DNA from: Macrobrachium rosenbergii
Lineage: Eukaryota; Arthropoda; Malacostraca; Decapoda; Palaemonidae
DNA length: 64,000 nt
Assembly (NCBI RefSeq): GCF_040412425.1
Contig: NC_089744.1
Coordinates: forward strand, 23,287,501-23,351,500
Direction: 5' to 3'
Shown here one piece after another: positions 1 to 11,480 of the stretch; position 1 is the first letter of the stretch; each line of letters starts with the position of its first letter. Made by a program: the position numbers and the translations under genes. The notes below the pieces were generated by a model. The model did not search any database and had not been told where the DNA came from. It worked only from the letters and a program-made list of their open reading frames with translations.

Positions 1-164
1 ATCTGCTTATTCATTTTTGTAACTCATTTATTCGTTATCTATCTATTTATTTATTTGCTTATTTACTTATTCATGCATATATTTATTTACTTTCGCTGCT
101 GTTATTGGGATTTGCTTCTCTGTCCTGTTGTTGTTCGTTTCCTCAACAACCTGTAAACTCTTCT

Positions 165-352
165 AGAATAGAATAGAGAACAGAATATAGAATTTAGGCC
201 TAAGGCCAAGCGCTGGAACCCATGAGGGAAATTCACAGTAAGAAGGTTTGAAAGGTGTAACAGGAGGAAAACCTCGAAGCTGCACTGTGAATCAATTGTT
301 AGGAGAAAGTTGAGGAAAGTAAGATGGAAGAAAGAGGCCTTCGGCCTAAATT
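165..352 (+). repeat. Family B (SINE-like) copy B1, 3' truncated
   Basis: It begins with the AGAATTTAGGCC head, then the AGCGCTGG hairpin region, the AACAGGAGGAAAACCTC block and AATCAATTGTTAGGAGA. It breaks off after the GATGGAAGAAAGAG block and ends in GGCCTTCGGCC. That ending is the reverse complement of a family B head, so a small inverted rearrangement is likely. Recognised by comparison with the other copies in the window. Confidence 0.75.
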
Positions 353-644
353 CTAAATTCCTATCCTATCCTGGATAATGGAATAAAATGTACAATAAGA
401 CAAAAAGAAACAAGTATTTGGGGATGCCAATCTTTGTGTACGTAATATAATGTTATTATTAGATTTATTAATGTTGTAAGCATGTTTCCAAAAATCATGA
501 ACATTACAGATCTTAATGTAATGTTAAGTTTGTGGACGAATGCCCTTGGAAATGAGTGACACAAACACCAGTCTTTTAAAACGAAATTGTAATTATTGTT
601 CAAAGTATTATATTACGAGCCTATGCCACAATTCCAACAAACTA

Positions 645-701
645 ATTAGGTTACGTTAGTAGTTTTTATCTTGGCTGCAACTAAAACCTGACATAGCTTG
701 C

Positions 702-766
<65 letters not shown>

Positions 767-900
767 CGAGGAGCAAATTCATTCCTGCTCTCTGCTACTG
801 CTGATATCTCCTGAAGTTCAGGCGTATCGGTTATATTTTCTGTTCCATCAAATTTATTTATTTATTTATTTATCACCTTTTTCTATAACTTGCCTCATTC
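645..900 (+). mobile_element. LINE-2 3' fragment disrupted by (CT)n
   Basis: TTATCTTGGCTGCAACTAAA and, further on, GCAAATTCATTCCTGCTCTC and the CTGCTACTGCTGAT block match the LINE-2 copy at 60.8-61.2 kb in order. The coding stretch between the two blocks, which at 61.05 kb encodes VVESSSDLL, is replaced here by a (CT)n run at 708-763. A (TTTA)n stretch follows at 851-873. Too decayed to read as protein. Confidence 0.55.
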
Positions 901-944
901 TCTGAAGATTTAAAGAAAGAAAAGAATGAAATGATAATTGTTGA

Positions 945-1965
945 AGTTAAAACTACTGCTGACAAAAGCTTCACCAATTAAAACTGCTGCTGACAAAAGC
1001 TTCACCAATTAAAACTGCTGCTGACAAAAGCTTCACCAATAAAACTGCTGCTGACTTAAAACTTCTGCTGACAAAATCTTCACCAGTTAAAACTGCTGCT
1101 GACTTAAAACTACTGCTGACAAAATCTTCACCAATTAAAACTGCTGCTGACGAAAACTTCACCAATTAAAACTGCTGCTGACAAAAGCTTTATCAATTAA
1201 AACTTCTGCCGACAAAAGCTTCAACAGTTAAAACTGTTGTTGACAAAAGCTTCGCCAATTAAAACTGCTGCTAAATTAAAACTTCTGCTGATAAAAACTT
1301 CACCAATTAAAACTGCTGCTGATGAAAGCTTCACCGATTAAAACTGCTGCTGACGAAAGCTTCACCAATTAAAACTGCTGCTGACGAAAGCTTCACCAAT
1401 TGAAACTGCTGCTGACAAAAGCTTCTCCAATTAAAACTGCTGCTGACTTAAAACTTCTGCTGACAAAAGCTTCACCAATTAAAACTGCTGCTGAATTAAA
1501 ACTTCTGCTGACATAAACTTCACCAACTAAAACTGCTGCTGACTTGAAAATTCTGCTGACAAAAGCTTCACCAATTAAAACTGCTGCTGACGAAAGCTTC
1601 ACTAACGAAAACTGCTGCTGACAAAAAATTCACCCATTAAAACTGCTGGTGACTAAAGCTTCACCAATTAAAACTACTGCAGACAAAAGCTTCACCAATT
1701 AAAACTGCTGCTGACTAAAGCTTCACCAATTAAAACTACTGCGGACAAAAGCTTCATCAATTAAAACTTTTGCTGACGAAAGCTTCACCAATTAAAACTG
1801 CTGGTGACGAAAGCTTCACCAACGAAAACTTCTGCTGACAATAAATTCACCAATTAAAACTGCTGCTGAATTAAAACTTCTGCTGACATAAACTTCACCA
1901 ATTAAACTGCTGCTGAATTAAAACTTCTGCTGGCAATCAAAACTGCTGCTGACGAAAGCTTCCCG
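945..1965. repeat. 31-bp minisatellite, about 33 units
   Basis: The tandem unit is about 31 bp and contains AAAACTGCTGCTGAC, AAAGCTTCACC and AATT. Some units are shortened to about 17 bp (TTAAAACTTCTGCTGAC). Most units carry an AAGCTT site. Open frames on the minus strand (SAAVLIGEAFVS repeats) are translations of the array, because 31 is not a multiple of 3 and every frame cycles. Confidence 0.92.
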
Positions 1966-2393
1966 GAAGTGAATCACGACATTCAAAACAGGCAATATCA
2001 AAGCAAATTGAAAACTGTCCCCTGCGGCTCTCCTCCATCCGAGGAAAGAAGACTAAAAAGAAGCTCAGTGGATCTTGAGTCGAGGGAAAATATCTGGGGA
2101 AAGATCTATGCGACAGGAAAAAAAGAAAAAAAAGAAAGAAAAAAGAAAGAGAGCTGAGTTGTGGTCCGGTTTTTGGAAGCAGGATGTCTGGGGGAAAATA
2201 CTCAGAGTTGACAAGCGTACTTCCCAGAAATCGTCTGCTTTATTGAGTCAATACAAGCGAATGATTTCTTCCTCGAAAGGGCCCAAGGATGATTTCGCTT
2301 CCTTGTGTGTCTATGTATGTATGCATGTATGTATGTATGTATGTATGTAAGTGTGCAATCACTATTTCCACGAACTTGTCTTCACGTAATCTT
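1966..2393. other. Low-copy sequence, no gene seen
   Basis: The stretch includes an A-rich run around 2119-2150 and a (TATG)n run at 2311-2348. Two short plus-strand frames of 62 and 91 codons cross the purine-rich run. They have no recognisable domain and look like chance. Confidence 0.5.
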
Positions 2394-2697
2394 GTAGTGC
2401 CGTCAGTACACCTTACGCGGTGCAGTGTATAGGCATTCCTTAAGGTTCTTTGCAGCGCGCCTTCCAAGGTCCCTAGCTGCAACCCCTTTCGTTCCTTTTA
2501 CTGTACCTCCTTCCATATTCTCTTTCTTCCATCTCACTATCCTCAACCCTCTCCTAAAAAATGATTCATAGTGAGACTGCTTTGAGGTTTTCCTCCTGGT
2601 ACACTTTTGAAACCTTTTACTGTCAATTCCCGTTTCAGCGCTGAATGACCTTATAGGTCCCAGTGCTTGGCCTTTGGCCTAAATTCTATATTCCACT
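2394..2697 (-). repeat. Family B copy B2, near full length
   Basis: Read on the minus strand it runs from the GGCCAAAGGCC head, through the TCAGCGCT hairpin, the block that pairs with CAACCCCTTTCG, and the GCACTGTAGGCATT-like end. Divergence is visible in every block. Both terminal hairpins are still recognisable. Confidence 0.85.
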
Positions 2698-2904
2698 TCC
2701 AATATTGTAACATGTTTGTTCGTATCTGCGTGTGTAGAAAACTGCCGGATATTATAACCAGAATATCACGTTACAAGCTATACTGTATGTTATAGGTTGT
2801 ATGTTGTAAGTTCTTGTAGTATTTTCCACATTCATATTGAACTATAAGGGGTATTATTTACCTGTAGAATTGGCTGTAGCAGATATAGGAGGGAATGAAT
2901 TTGT

Positions 2905-2967
<63 letters not shown>

Positions 2968-3280
2968 AATTGTAGATTCCCAGTATTTTTGCCTCTTCTG
3001 AGTGGAGATTTCACGAGCATTTGTTGTAGTTGATCAAAGCAGTGATATTGGATCTGACAATGGCATTATGTACAAGTCTAAACCGTGCTAGATCGAGTTT
3101 GCACTCTTTATTTGGGAAGTTGAAGTAACACGTGCCGTTGTATACTAGGATATCTATCAAGATATACACGAATCTGTTTATCTTATATTTAAACATAAGC
3201 ACTGGTTGCTTTGTGATAGGTACCTTGTACCAAGAAAGGCATTTCAATAAGTTAGAAGCATCCACGTCAAACGCTAATGC
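2698..3280. other. Low-copy sequence with a (GA)n tract
   Basis: Holds a pure (GA)n microsatellite at 2907-2965. An 84-codon minus-strand frame at 3011-3265 is the only notable open frame. It has no motif I recognise and no visible splice or promoter context, so I do not call it a gene. Confidence 0.5.
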
Positions 3281-3578
3281 GAACTGAATATAGAATATAG
3301 GTCAAAGGCCAAGCGATGAGACCTATGAGGCCAATCAGCGCTGAAACGGACATTGAAAGCAAAAAAGGTTTGAAAGGTGTAACCTTTTGCAATTGCACAA
3401 TGAATCAATTGTTAGGAGAAGGTTGGGGAAAAGTAAGACGGAAGAAGGAGAATAATGAACGAAGGTAGAGTAAAAAGGAATGGCAGGGGTTGCAGCTAGT
3501 GGCTTAAAGGACGCCGCAAAGAACCTTGAGCAATGCCTACAGTGCACTGCATGAGATGCACTGAAGGCATTAACCCGC
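3281..3578 (+). repeat. Family B copy B3, full length
   Basis: Complete from AATATAGAATATAGG to GCATTAACCCGCC. The right-hand hairpin is intact apart from one change: AGTGCACTGCATGAGATGCACT.. reads as stem AGTGCA and TGCACT. Confidence 0.88.
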
Positions 3579-3890
3579 CATGCCAGCTGGATGCAAACAC
3601 AGATGCAAGGGTGAATTCGGCAGGCTTTTATAGATTCTACAATCCCAGTGGCTGAATAGAGACTGATATAATTTATGTTTGAGATTTCAGAGGGACAAGG
3701 AAGGCCCGTCTTTCTTCACCGTGGCAGATATAAAGCGTTCCTGGTCAGGGTAGAAATTTATCGCATCCACTTTCTCTTTCGAGGGCATTTGTCTCCGGTC
3801 CTCGGAGAAGGACTAGAACGAAAATTCCGAAAATGCGGAGACACACTTCTCGAGTGGATTGATATCTACCTTCGTCGTGGTGGTGTGATC

Positions 3891-3892
<2 letters not shown>
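3579..3892. other. Low-copy sequence, no gene seen
   Basis: An open frame of 106 codons starts at 3675 but runs into the following (GA)n tract, which supplies its last third. The first 70 residues match nothing I know. Confidence 0.45.
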
Positions 3893-4178
<286 letters not shown>

Positions 4179-4303
4179 GTAATGCATTATGTCTCCGATT
4201 TAAACTACTTTGGTTTAAATAAGTAGATGAAAATATAAGTAAATCATTAAAATACGAGGAGAATAGTTTTTAAGCTATTAACGGCTAGGATAGGAATTCA
4301 GTC

Positions 4304-4600
4304 GAACTGAATATAGAGTTTAGGCCACAGGCCAAGCACTGGGACCTATGAGGTCATTCAGCGCTTGAAACGAAACAGAGAGTAGGTAGGTATGAAATGC
4401 GTAACAGGAGGAAAACCTCAAAGCAGTTGCACTATGAATCAATTGTTAGGAGAGAGTGGATAGCAAGATGGAAGAAAAATAATATGAATGGAGGTAGAGT
4501 AAAAGGAATGAAAGGGGTTGAAGCTAGGGGCAAAGAACCTTTAGTAATGCCTACAGTGCACTCCCTGAGGTGCTCTGACGGCACTACAGCCCTAGGGGAA
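4304..4600 (+). repeat. Family B copy B4, full length
   Basis: Runs from AACTGAATATAGAGTTTAGG to GGCACTACAGCCCTAGGGG. The internal ATGAATCAATTGTTAGGAGA block is perfect. Confidence 0.88.
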
Positions 4601-4801
4601 CGACCAGGACAGGAATTCCATCACCAGGCTGATTTTATTACCGAGGGAGTATCGCGCGCAGTCCAGATCGTCCCAGACCAGACCAGTGTATTGCCCCCAT
4701 TGCAGCGAGGATAAATATTGCTTAAAAGCCTATTGAGGAGTTTACAGCCAGTGTTAACGGTCGACTCGCATGCCAATAGACCTTCTTTAAGACCTATAAG
4801 C

Positions 4802-4916
4802 AGTCCTTATCTCTCTCTCTCTCTCTCTCTCTCTAAATCCAACTATTGTTGTCTGATTTTACAAACTCAATAAGAAAAATGGAGTGTTGAATTTCACTGT
4901 CTTCTTAGTTCTATGT

Positions 4917-4973
<57 letters not shown>

Positions 4974-5055
4974 GAAAATGCAGTTACTGTTCTTTGATTT
5001 TACAAACTCAAGAAGGAATAGCGAGTGCTGAATTTCACTGTGTTCTTAGTTCTAT

Positions 5056-5134
<79 letters not shown>

Positions 5135-5226
5135 GAAAATGCAGTTACTGTTGTTTGACTTTACAAACTCAATAAGGAATAGCAAGTGCTGAATTTAACT
5201 GTGTTCTTGGTTTTATGGGGCGTCTC

Positions 5227-5300
<74 letters not shown>

Positions 5301-5381
5301 TAAATGCAATTATTGTCTTTTGATTCTACAGACTCAATAAGGAATAGCGAGTGCTGAATTTCACTGTGTGATTAGTTCTAT

Positions 5382-5444
<63 letters not shown>

Positions 5445-5535
5445 GAAAATGCAGTTACTGTTGTTTGACTTTACAAACTCAATAAGGAATAGCAAGTGCT
5501 GAATTTAACTGTGTTCTTGGTTTTATGGGGGTCTC

Positions 5536-5613
<78 letters not shown>

Positions 5614-5703
5614 TAAATGCAATTATTGTCTTTTGATTCTACAGACTCAATAAGGAATAGCGAGTGCTGAATTTCACTGTGTTCTTGGTTTTATGTGATC
5701 TTG

Positions 5704-5763
<60 letters not shown>

Positions 5764-5839
5764 TAAATGCAATTATTGTCGTTTGATTCTACAGACTCAA
5801 TAAGGAAAAGAGCGTGCTGCATTTCACTGTATCCTTGGT

Positions 5840-5886
<47 letters not shown>
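4802..5886. repeat. Compound array: eight (CT)n tracts with shared spacers
   Basis: (CT)n tracts lie at about 4810-4834, 4920-4971, 5060-5132, 5221-5297, 5385-5442, 5531-5611, 5706-5761 and 5842-5886. Seven homologous spacers of 65-90 bp separate them, all containing AATGCA, a TTTGAYTYTACARACTCAA block and GTGCTGAATTT. Two spacer types alternate in the middle (TATGAAAATGCAG and TTTGTAAATGCAATT), so the block at 5060-5297 is repeated as a dimer at 5385-5611. Confidence 0.93.
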
Positions 5887-5889
<3 letters not shown>

Positions 5890-6437
5890 AAATGCAGTTA
5901 TTACTGTTTTGTTTATTTACTTTCTATCTGCAAGGCTATACCGTCCTCATCATTATCCTTAAAATAATCATAAACTGCAATAATTCTGGATACAATATTT
6001 GCATAAATATTAGGAAATGACATATAATGATGTAGAGAGAATTATAGAAATTAATATTATCAAGATATTCAGAGTATCATGCAATAATCTCTGCAAGCAA
6101 TGCGTCGAGGAAATTATTAAGAATATTAACGAAAACAGAGACTTACATGGTAAATGGGTTTGAATGAAAAAGTAAATTTAAATGAAAAAGTAATGTTTTT
6201 TTTTTTTTAGTTTGAACGGGGTGTTGTTTTGCAATAAAGGTCTATCATTTTCCAATGTTTTTTCTGAGTTTGAACGGGATGTTGTTATACAATAAACAGC
6301 CTTATTTATGGATGAAAATATTTTTTGCTCTTATTAATATATTCCTTGATTTATTTCTTCTTCATACACCTGGACTGGATTTGCATATCTAACCCGTTGT
6401 GTATAAAGATGAGTATATGTTTTATGTTGAAAATATT

Positions 6438-6498
<61 letters not shown>

Positions 6499-6663
6499 AT
6501 GTATGTATGTCTTCAAATTAAATATTAATTGGCGCATATAATCACCATCTATGTAAAAATACCAACAAAAATGTTATCATCTTAAAGCTATATATAATTT
6601 ACAAACATTTAATGTGCTATCCTTTTAAATCCTGTAAATTTGAATAAAATACGAAGATACAAA
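5887..6663. other. AT-rich low-copy sequence with one (AT)n
   Basis: No gene is seen. Holds (AT)n followed by (ATGT)n at 6440-6511. A short degenerate duplication of AGTTTGAACGGGRTGTTGTT lies at about 6210-6238 and 6267-6295. Confidence 0.55.
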
Positions 6664-6671
6664 TGTATATA

Positions 6672-6733
<62 letters not shown>

Positions 6734-6797
6734 CACATATGTCAGCATAACTGATTATAAATTTTACAGCCATCACAGAAAGGATTACATTTTCTAG

Positions 6798-6872
<75 letters not shown>

Positions 6873-6873
6873 T

Positions 6874-6960
<87 letters not shown>
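6664..6960. repeat. (AT)n, (AT)n and (GA)n compound microsatellite
   Basis: (AT)n occupies about 6664-6737 and 6800-6873. A (GA)n tract at 6876-6960 follows the second one directly. Confidence 0.97.
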
Positions 6961-6962
<2 letters not shown>

Positions 6963-7830
6963 TCAAAAGGTCGTGAAAATATCTAACCAGAAATGAGAAT
7001 AAGAACATACAGTATCTGGTGAGTGTATAAAAAAAAAGGAGCTTAGTACAATAACTCCAGATTAAAGAAATAAAAGAAAAAGGAAAAAGGTCACAGCAGT
7101 TTATTAGAAGCTACGACGCCGTCACCCAGCTCCAAGTAAATGCCAAGTGGTCATACCCCGCCTTAAAGACAACGGTCATGCGAAAACCGAGGGGGTACAA
7201 ATGGACCATAAACCGAGATAATATGAATGAATACGAGAAGACCAGAGGAAAGAGACAATAAGGAGGGCAATAAAAGTAATAAGTGGTCATAAAAGAATAC
7301 TGGGCTCAGGGGAAAGTTTTCTTGGGACTTTTACGAAAAAGGGGGGAGACAGGACACACAGGTTTTAGAAAATGAGATGATGATAACTGAAAGAATTGTG
7401 CCTAAGGACCCCGGTGAATTGTTACGGTAATTTGGGCCATCTTACGAAGAAGGAACCAAGGCCAAGAGAAAGAGAAGGTCTGCTCACTTCCACCCAAATC
7501 CCCCTTGTAGGCGGAGCTTGGTCTACCTCCTCATTGCGTCAGCGGGTGAATTGCCGTAATGTGCAGGTGCCTCTGAGATACGTCATCGACTACGTAGTTA
7601 CCCCAGGTGGGAGGCAATTCCTCCCAATGGGGTAGACTTGTCTCTTCTGGCCTTGGAAGGAACTTTCCAATCTTCTTCGAATGGTGTCGAAGAAATTAGG
7701 GGTAGGTGACAAAATTAAATATCTACCACAATGCTTTTGTCGAAGGAAGTCCTTTCAGTTATGTTCTGAGCTTTTCATGGCAAAAAATTAACGTACGTAT
7801 GACGCTTGAGTATTCGCTCTCTCATCTTAC
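6961..7830. other. Low-copy sequence, no gene recognised
   Basis: This is the longest repeat-poor stretch in the first 10 kb, with balanced base composition around 7400-7640. A 79-codon plus-strand frame at 7396-7635 has no recognisable domain. An exon of an unknown gene cannot be excluded without transcript data. Confidence 0.4.
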
Positions 7831-7933
7831 TTCTTCTTAATGAACACCATAATATTCTTTGGAAGCTTGAATTTCAAGTCAGTGGCCCCTTTGGTGGGCT
7901 TGTTCCATATGCATAGGGTTCGGGATCTTCTAA
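7831..7933 (+). mobile_element. LINE-1 3' terminal fragment, no (TAA)n tail
   Basis: Contains AATGAACACCATAATATTC, GGAAGCTTGAATTTCAAGTC and TTTGGTGGGCTTGTTCCATA. This block ends all LINE-1 copies here. The usual CTTCTGAATAATAAT tail is replaced by unrelated sequence. Confidence 0.75.
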
Positions 7934-8134
7934 CAAATCAAACACGTAGCCAACTGAATATGGATTGGGCAAGTTATCCCACTAGACAGATTCTTTTGCT
8001 AATAGTTCTTATAGACTTCAGTGTGGTCAGAGAAATATGGCTCCTAGACAAGATATCGTATACTACCATGATGTTATGATAACTTAGAAAACGGATTCAC
8101 TGGCGTCCGGTTTCGGATATAAGAAACAAATTAA

Positions 8135-8145
8135 TACACACACAT

Positions 8146-8218
<73 letters not shown>

Positions 8219-8250
8219 TAGATACATAGATACACATATATGTATGTGTA

Positions 8251-8338
<88 letters not shown>

Positions 8339-8382
8339 TAGATAGATAGATATAGAGATAGATAGACAGATACACATATATG

Positions 8383-8442
<60 letters not shown>
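8135..8442. repeat. (CA)n/(AT)n/(GATA)n compound microsatellite
   Basis: (AT)n occupies about 8153-8214, 8245-8336 and 8387-8441. It is joined by GATA and ACACATAT interruptions. The stretch TACACATATATGTATGT recurs at each (AT)n junction, so the block has itself been duplicated. Confidence 0.95.
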
Positions 8443-8444
<2 letters not shown>

Positions 8445-8822
8445 CCTGCCCTATAAGTATCTGTACCGTTGGGTACCTTAAAACTCTATCAAGGAAGGAG
8501 GAAAGAAAACGGAGTTGAAAAATTCAATTATGACGTTCCACTTCAGGAATAAAAGTTCCCTGACATTTTCAAAATGGAAGCAGGTATTTAAACACACATA
8601 CACATACACACAAGGGTATTATCCAGCCAACACTTCCAAATAACATTCGATTATCCAAGGGGGTTATCCGAGAAAAAATATATAGAAAGTCTTCAGCAAG
8701 ACTATCACTGGCACCCAGCGTCCCGGACGTGAAAGGAAGTTAAGGTATAATAACCATGAACCTGACGATTACCGTCCGATTTAATGATTTCATCTGAGAG
8801 ACGAGTGGCATTACATACCCGG
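8443..8822. other. Low-copy sequence, no gene seen
   Basis: No repeat family or domain was recognised. A minus-strand frame of 81 codons (8705-8950) overlaps the SGK-module repeat to the right. Confidence 0.4.
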
Positions 8823-9040
8823 TAAACGTTTAGCTTGCCTGAACGCTGTGGCAGAGGAGGAATTTGGATATTTCTGGCTTTCGCTCGCAAACAGAAGCGA
8901 GAGTTACAGACAGGTTGATCTAAAACTGAAAGTTTTTGACGTAGAAACATTTGTATGTGGACGATAAGTTTGGGAAAATTTCCTGATGTTTAGCCTTGCC
9001 TGAGTGATGTGGTAGAGGAGACATGTTGATAACTTTAACA
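8823..9040 (-). repeat. Two copies of a short conserved module, left arm of an inverted duplication
   Basis: TTAGCTTGCCTGAACGCTGT (about 8829) and TTAGCCTTGCCTGAGTGATG (about 8990) begin homologous modules. On the minus strand both are open and encode a peptide with the core PLPxxSGK, preceded by N-I or N-M. A third copy lies inverted at 10861-10968. Identity of the source is unknown. It could be part of a LINE ORF or a gene exon carried in the duplication. Confidence 0.55.
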
Positions 9041-9118
9041 CTGTTCTGTTCCCTTGATCCCCTACCTACCCCGCCCCCCTCCCCCAGGGACAGACAAACA
9101 AGATCCATCCATTCGGAT

Positions 9119-9119
9119 T

Positions 9120-9199
<80 letters not shown>

Positions 9200-9948
9200 A
9201 AGATGAAACCTATTCATATGGAACAAGCCCACCAAAGGGGTCATTGACTTGAAATTCAAGCTTCCAAAGAATTTGGTGTTCATTAGGAAGAAGTAAGAGG
9301 GGGTAAAGGGAAATACAGAAAGAATAAAGAATAGATCGAGCTCATTAAAAAAAAAATAATAACTTTACAAACAGACAAAAATGTATTAAAATGCAAGAAG
9401 AATAGTATTAGGGTAGGAATGCATTGCATCTTCGCTTGAACTTTTGAAGAAGTTCCAATTGCATGACAGCCTCAGTAGGGAAACTGTTCCACAGTCCAAC
9501 AGTGTGAGGAATAAAGGACCTCTGGAACCGAGAAGTTCTAAATCGAGGCACATTTACTGCATATTGGTGCTACCGTTCAGCAAATCTGGTCGGTCTCGGC
9601 AAGTAAAGGGAACCAGGGATCAATTGTGAATGTGAAAGATCTCCGATAAAATACAGCTTATAAATGAAGCTCGGTTCTCGAAAATATAGTTTAGCAACAG
9701 AGAATCTTCAATAACAAATTCGTATTTAAACCTCTTATCCATTTCTGGGTTCAAGAGTTTCTGAGTAAACTCTCATATTTTGAACTGTAGAGATAAATGA
9801 TTATATAAGCAACAGTTATGCTTTGAAGTCTAATCTTACAAAATAAAGGATAAATACTGTACACAGTTCGTTTCTAATAGAAGGGTGAAGGAGATAAGAG
9901 AAAAGGAAGTAAATTGAAAGAAGAAATGGATGGCAAAACAACTTGAAC
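9119..9948 (-). mobile_element. LINE-1 3' region with (TAA)n tail, left palindrome arm
   Basis: On the minus strand: a LINE reverse-transcriptase C-terminus whose best-preserved part is the FIPHTVGLWNSLPTE motif at about 9470-9520, then a 3' UTR, the GGAAGCTTGAATTTCAAGTC block, and a (TAA)n tail seen here as (ATT)n at 9119-9195. FIPxTxxLWNSLP is typical of the C-terminal end of non-LTR retrotransposon polymerases. A TAA-repeat tail is known for the I clade. The catalytic reverse-transcriptase core is absent. Confidence 0.75.
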
Positions 9949-9954
9949 TATATG

Positions 9955-9969
9955 TATATATATATATAT

Positions 9970-10018
<49 letters not shown>

Positions 10019-10047
10019 ATATATATATATATAGATAGATATATATA

Positions 10048-10101
<54 letters not shown>

Positions 10102-10121
10102 TATATATATCTATCTATCTA

Positions 10122-10159
<38 letters not shown>

Positions 10160-10162
10160 CTG

Positions 10163-10228
<66 letters not shown>

Positions 10229-10250
10229 CATATATACAATATATATATAG
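9955..10250. repeat. (AT)n centre of the 9-11 kb inverted duplication
   Basis: Several (AT)n runs are interrupted by ACAGTATATAT, GATAGATA or CTATCTAT and TATAATATA. The interruptions are themselves arranged symmetrically, with GATAGATATATATACTGTA at 10034-10052 and its inverse at about 10099-10120. Confidence 0.95.
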
Positions 10251-10251
10251 A

Positions 10252-10860
10252 GTTCAAGTTCTTCTGCCATCCATTTCTTCTTTCAATTTACTTCCTTTTC
10301 TCTTGTCTCCTTCACCCTTCTATCAGAAACGAACTGTGTACAGTATTTATCCTTTATTTTGTAAGAATAGACTTAAAAGCATAACTGTTGCTTATATAAT
10401 CATTTATCTCTACAGTTCAAGATCTCATGAAAGTTTTTCAGAAATTCTTGAACCCAGAAATGGATAAGAGGTTTAGATACGAATTTGCTATTGAAGATTT
10501 TTTGTTGCTAAACTGTATTTCCGAGAACTGAGTTTCACATATAAGCTGTATTTTATCAGAGATCTTTCACATTCTCAATTGATCCCTGATTCCCTTTACT
10601 TGCCGAGAGCGACCAGATTTGCTGAACAGTAGCACCAGTTTGCTGTAAATGTGCCTCAATTTAGAACTTCTCAGTTCCAGAGGTCCTTTATTCCTCACAC
10701 CGCTGGACTGTGGAACAGTCTCCCTACTGAGGATGTCGTGTAGTTGGAACTTCTTCAAAAGTTCAAGCGAGGATGCAGTGCGTTACTACCCTCATACTAT
10801 TCTTCTTGCATTTTAATATATTTCATTCTGTGTATTAATTTATTAATTTTTTATTTTTTT
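10252..10860 (+). mobile_element. LINE-1 C-terminal fragment, right palindrome arm
   Basis: Inverted copy of about 9340-9948. Translated on the plus strand around 10670-10770 it gives QRSFIPHTAGLWNSLPTEDV followed by an in-frame stop, then LELLQKFKR. Upstream, FRTSQF and the LYLPR-like segment are recognisable with another stop. It lacks the GGAAGCTTG block and (TAA)n tail present in the left arm. A dead fragment of a non-LTR polymerase. Confidence 0.75.
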
Positions 10861-10968
10861 TGCGAGTGAAAGCCATGAATATCAAAATGTCTCCTCGGCC
10901 GCAGCGTTCAGGCAAGGTTAAATGTCAGCGAATTTTTCGAAACTTATCGTCTACATACAATAAGTAAC
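10861..10968 (+). repeat. Third SGK module, right arm
   Basis: GCGAGTGAAAGCC, then TCAGGCAAGGTTAAATGTCA and CTTATCGTCTACATAC, is the inverse of sequence at 8825-8890 and 8946-9040. The open frame encodes MSPRPQRSGK and FRNLSSTY, close to the peptide from the left arm (MSPLPHHSGK, FPNLSSTY). Confidence 0.55.
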
Positions 10969-11480
10969 AAAAGCCCCTCCATTCCTTAAACTCCACGTAA
11001 AAATTCCCATACTAAACGTATCTTGTTTTTGCTTCTTTTAAAAAAAATACCATCAAGCGTTTCTGTCGCTGGCTGTCTGTCTGTCTGTCTCTCCTTTTGT
11101 CTGTCTGTCTGTCTCAGTCACTGTTTTCATTCCATTACGAGTGTCCCCAAAACATTTGGTTCCCGAAAAAGTTGTACACAAAGACCACTTAATTCGAGGT
11201 TTTCCTGTCATTAAACAGAAACGACAACTTCGTGGCTTAGAAGACCGTGTAATTACATTCGTGGGGGGGGAGGGGGGGAGTGAGGAGGCTGGGTAGGAAA
11301 ATAAACTATTTTTAAGAGGGAAAACCTAAAGCCAGAGTGTACTGAAGGAGAATTTGGATTCGGTGGAAAGAGGAGGTGACGAGAATTTTTGTCTTTTTTC
11401 AGGGATTAGAAGAGCGGAAGAAAGGAGGCTGAGAGAAAGTAAGTATACTAATGAGATTCGCATTCGATATCGAATCCAGT
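10969..11480. other. Low-copy sequence with (CTGT)n and poly-G
   Basis: (CTGT)n with interruptions lies at 11073-11117 and a G-rich run at 11264-11280. No gene is recognised. Confidence 0.5.
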
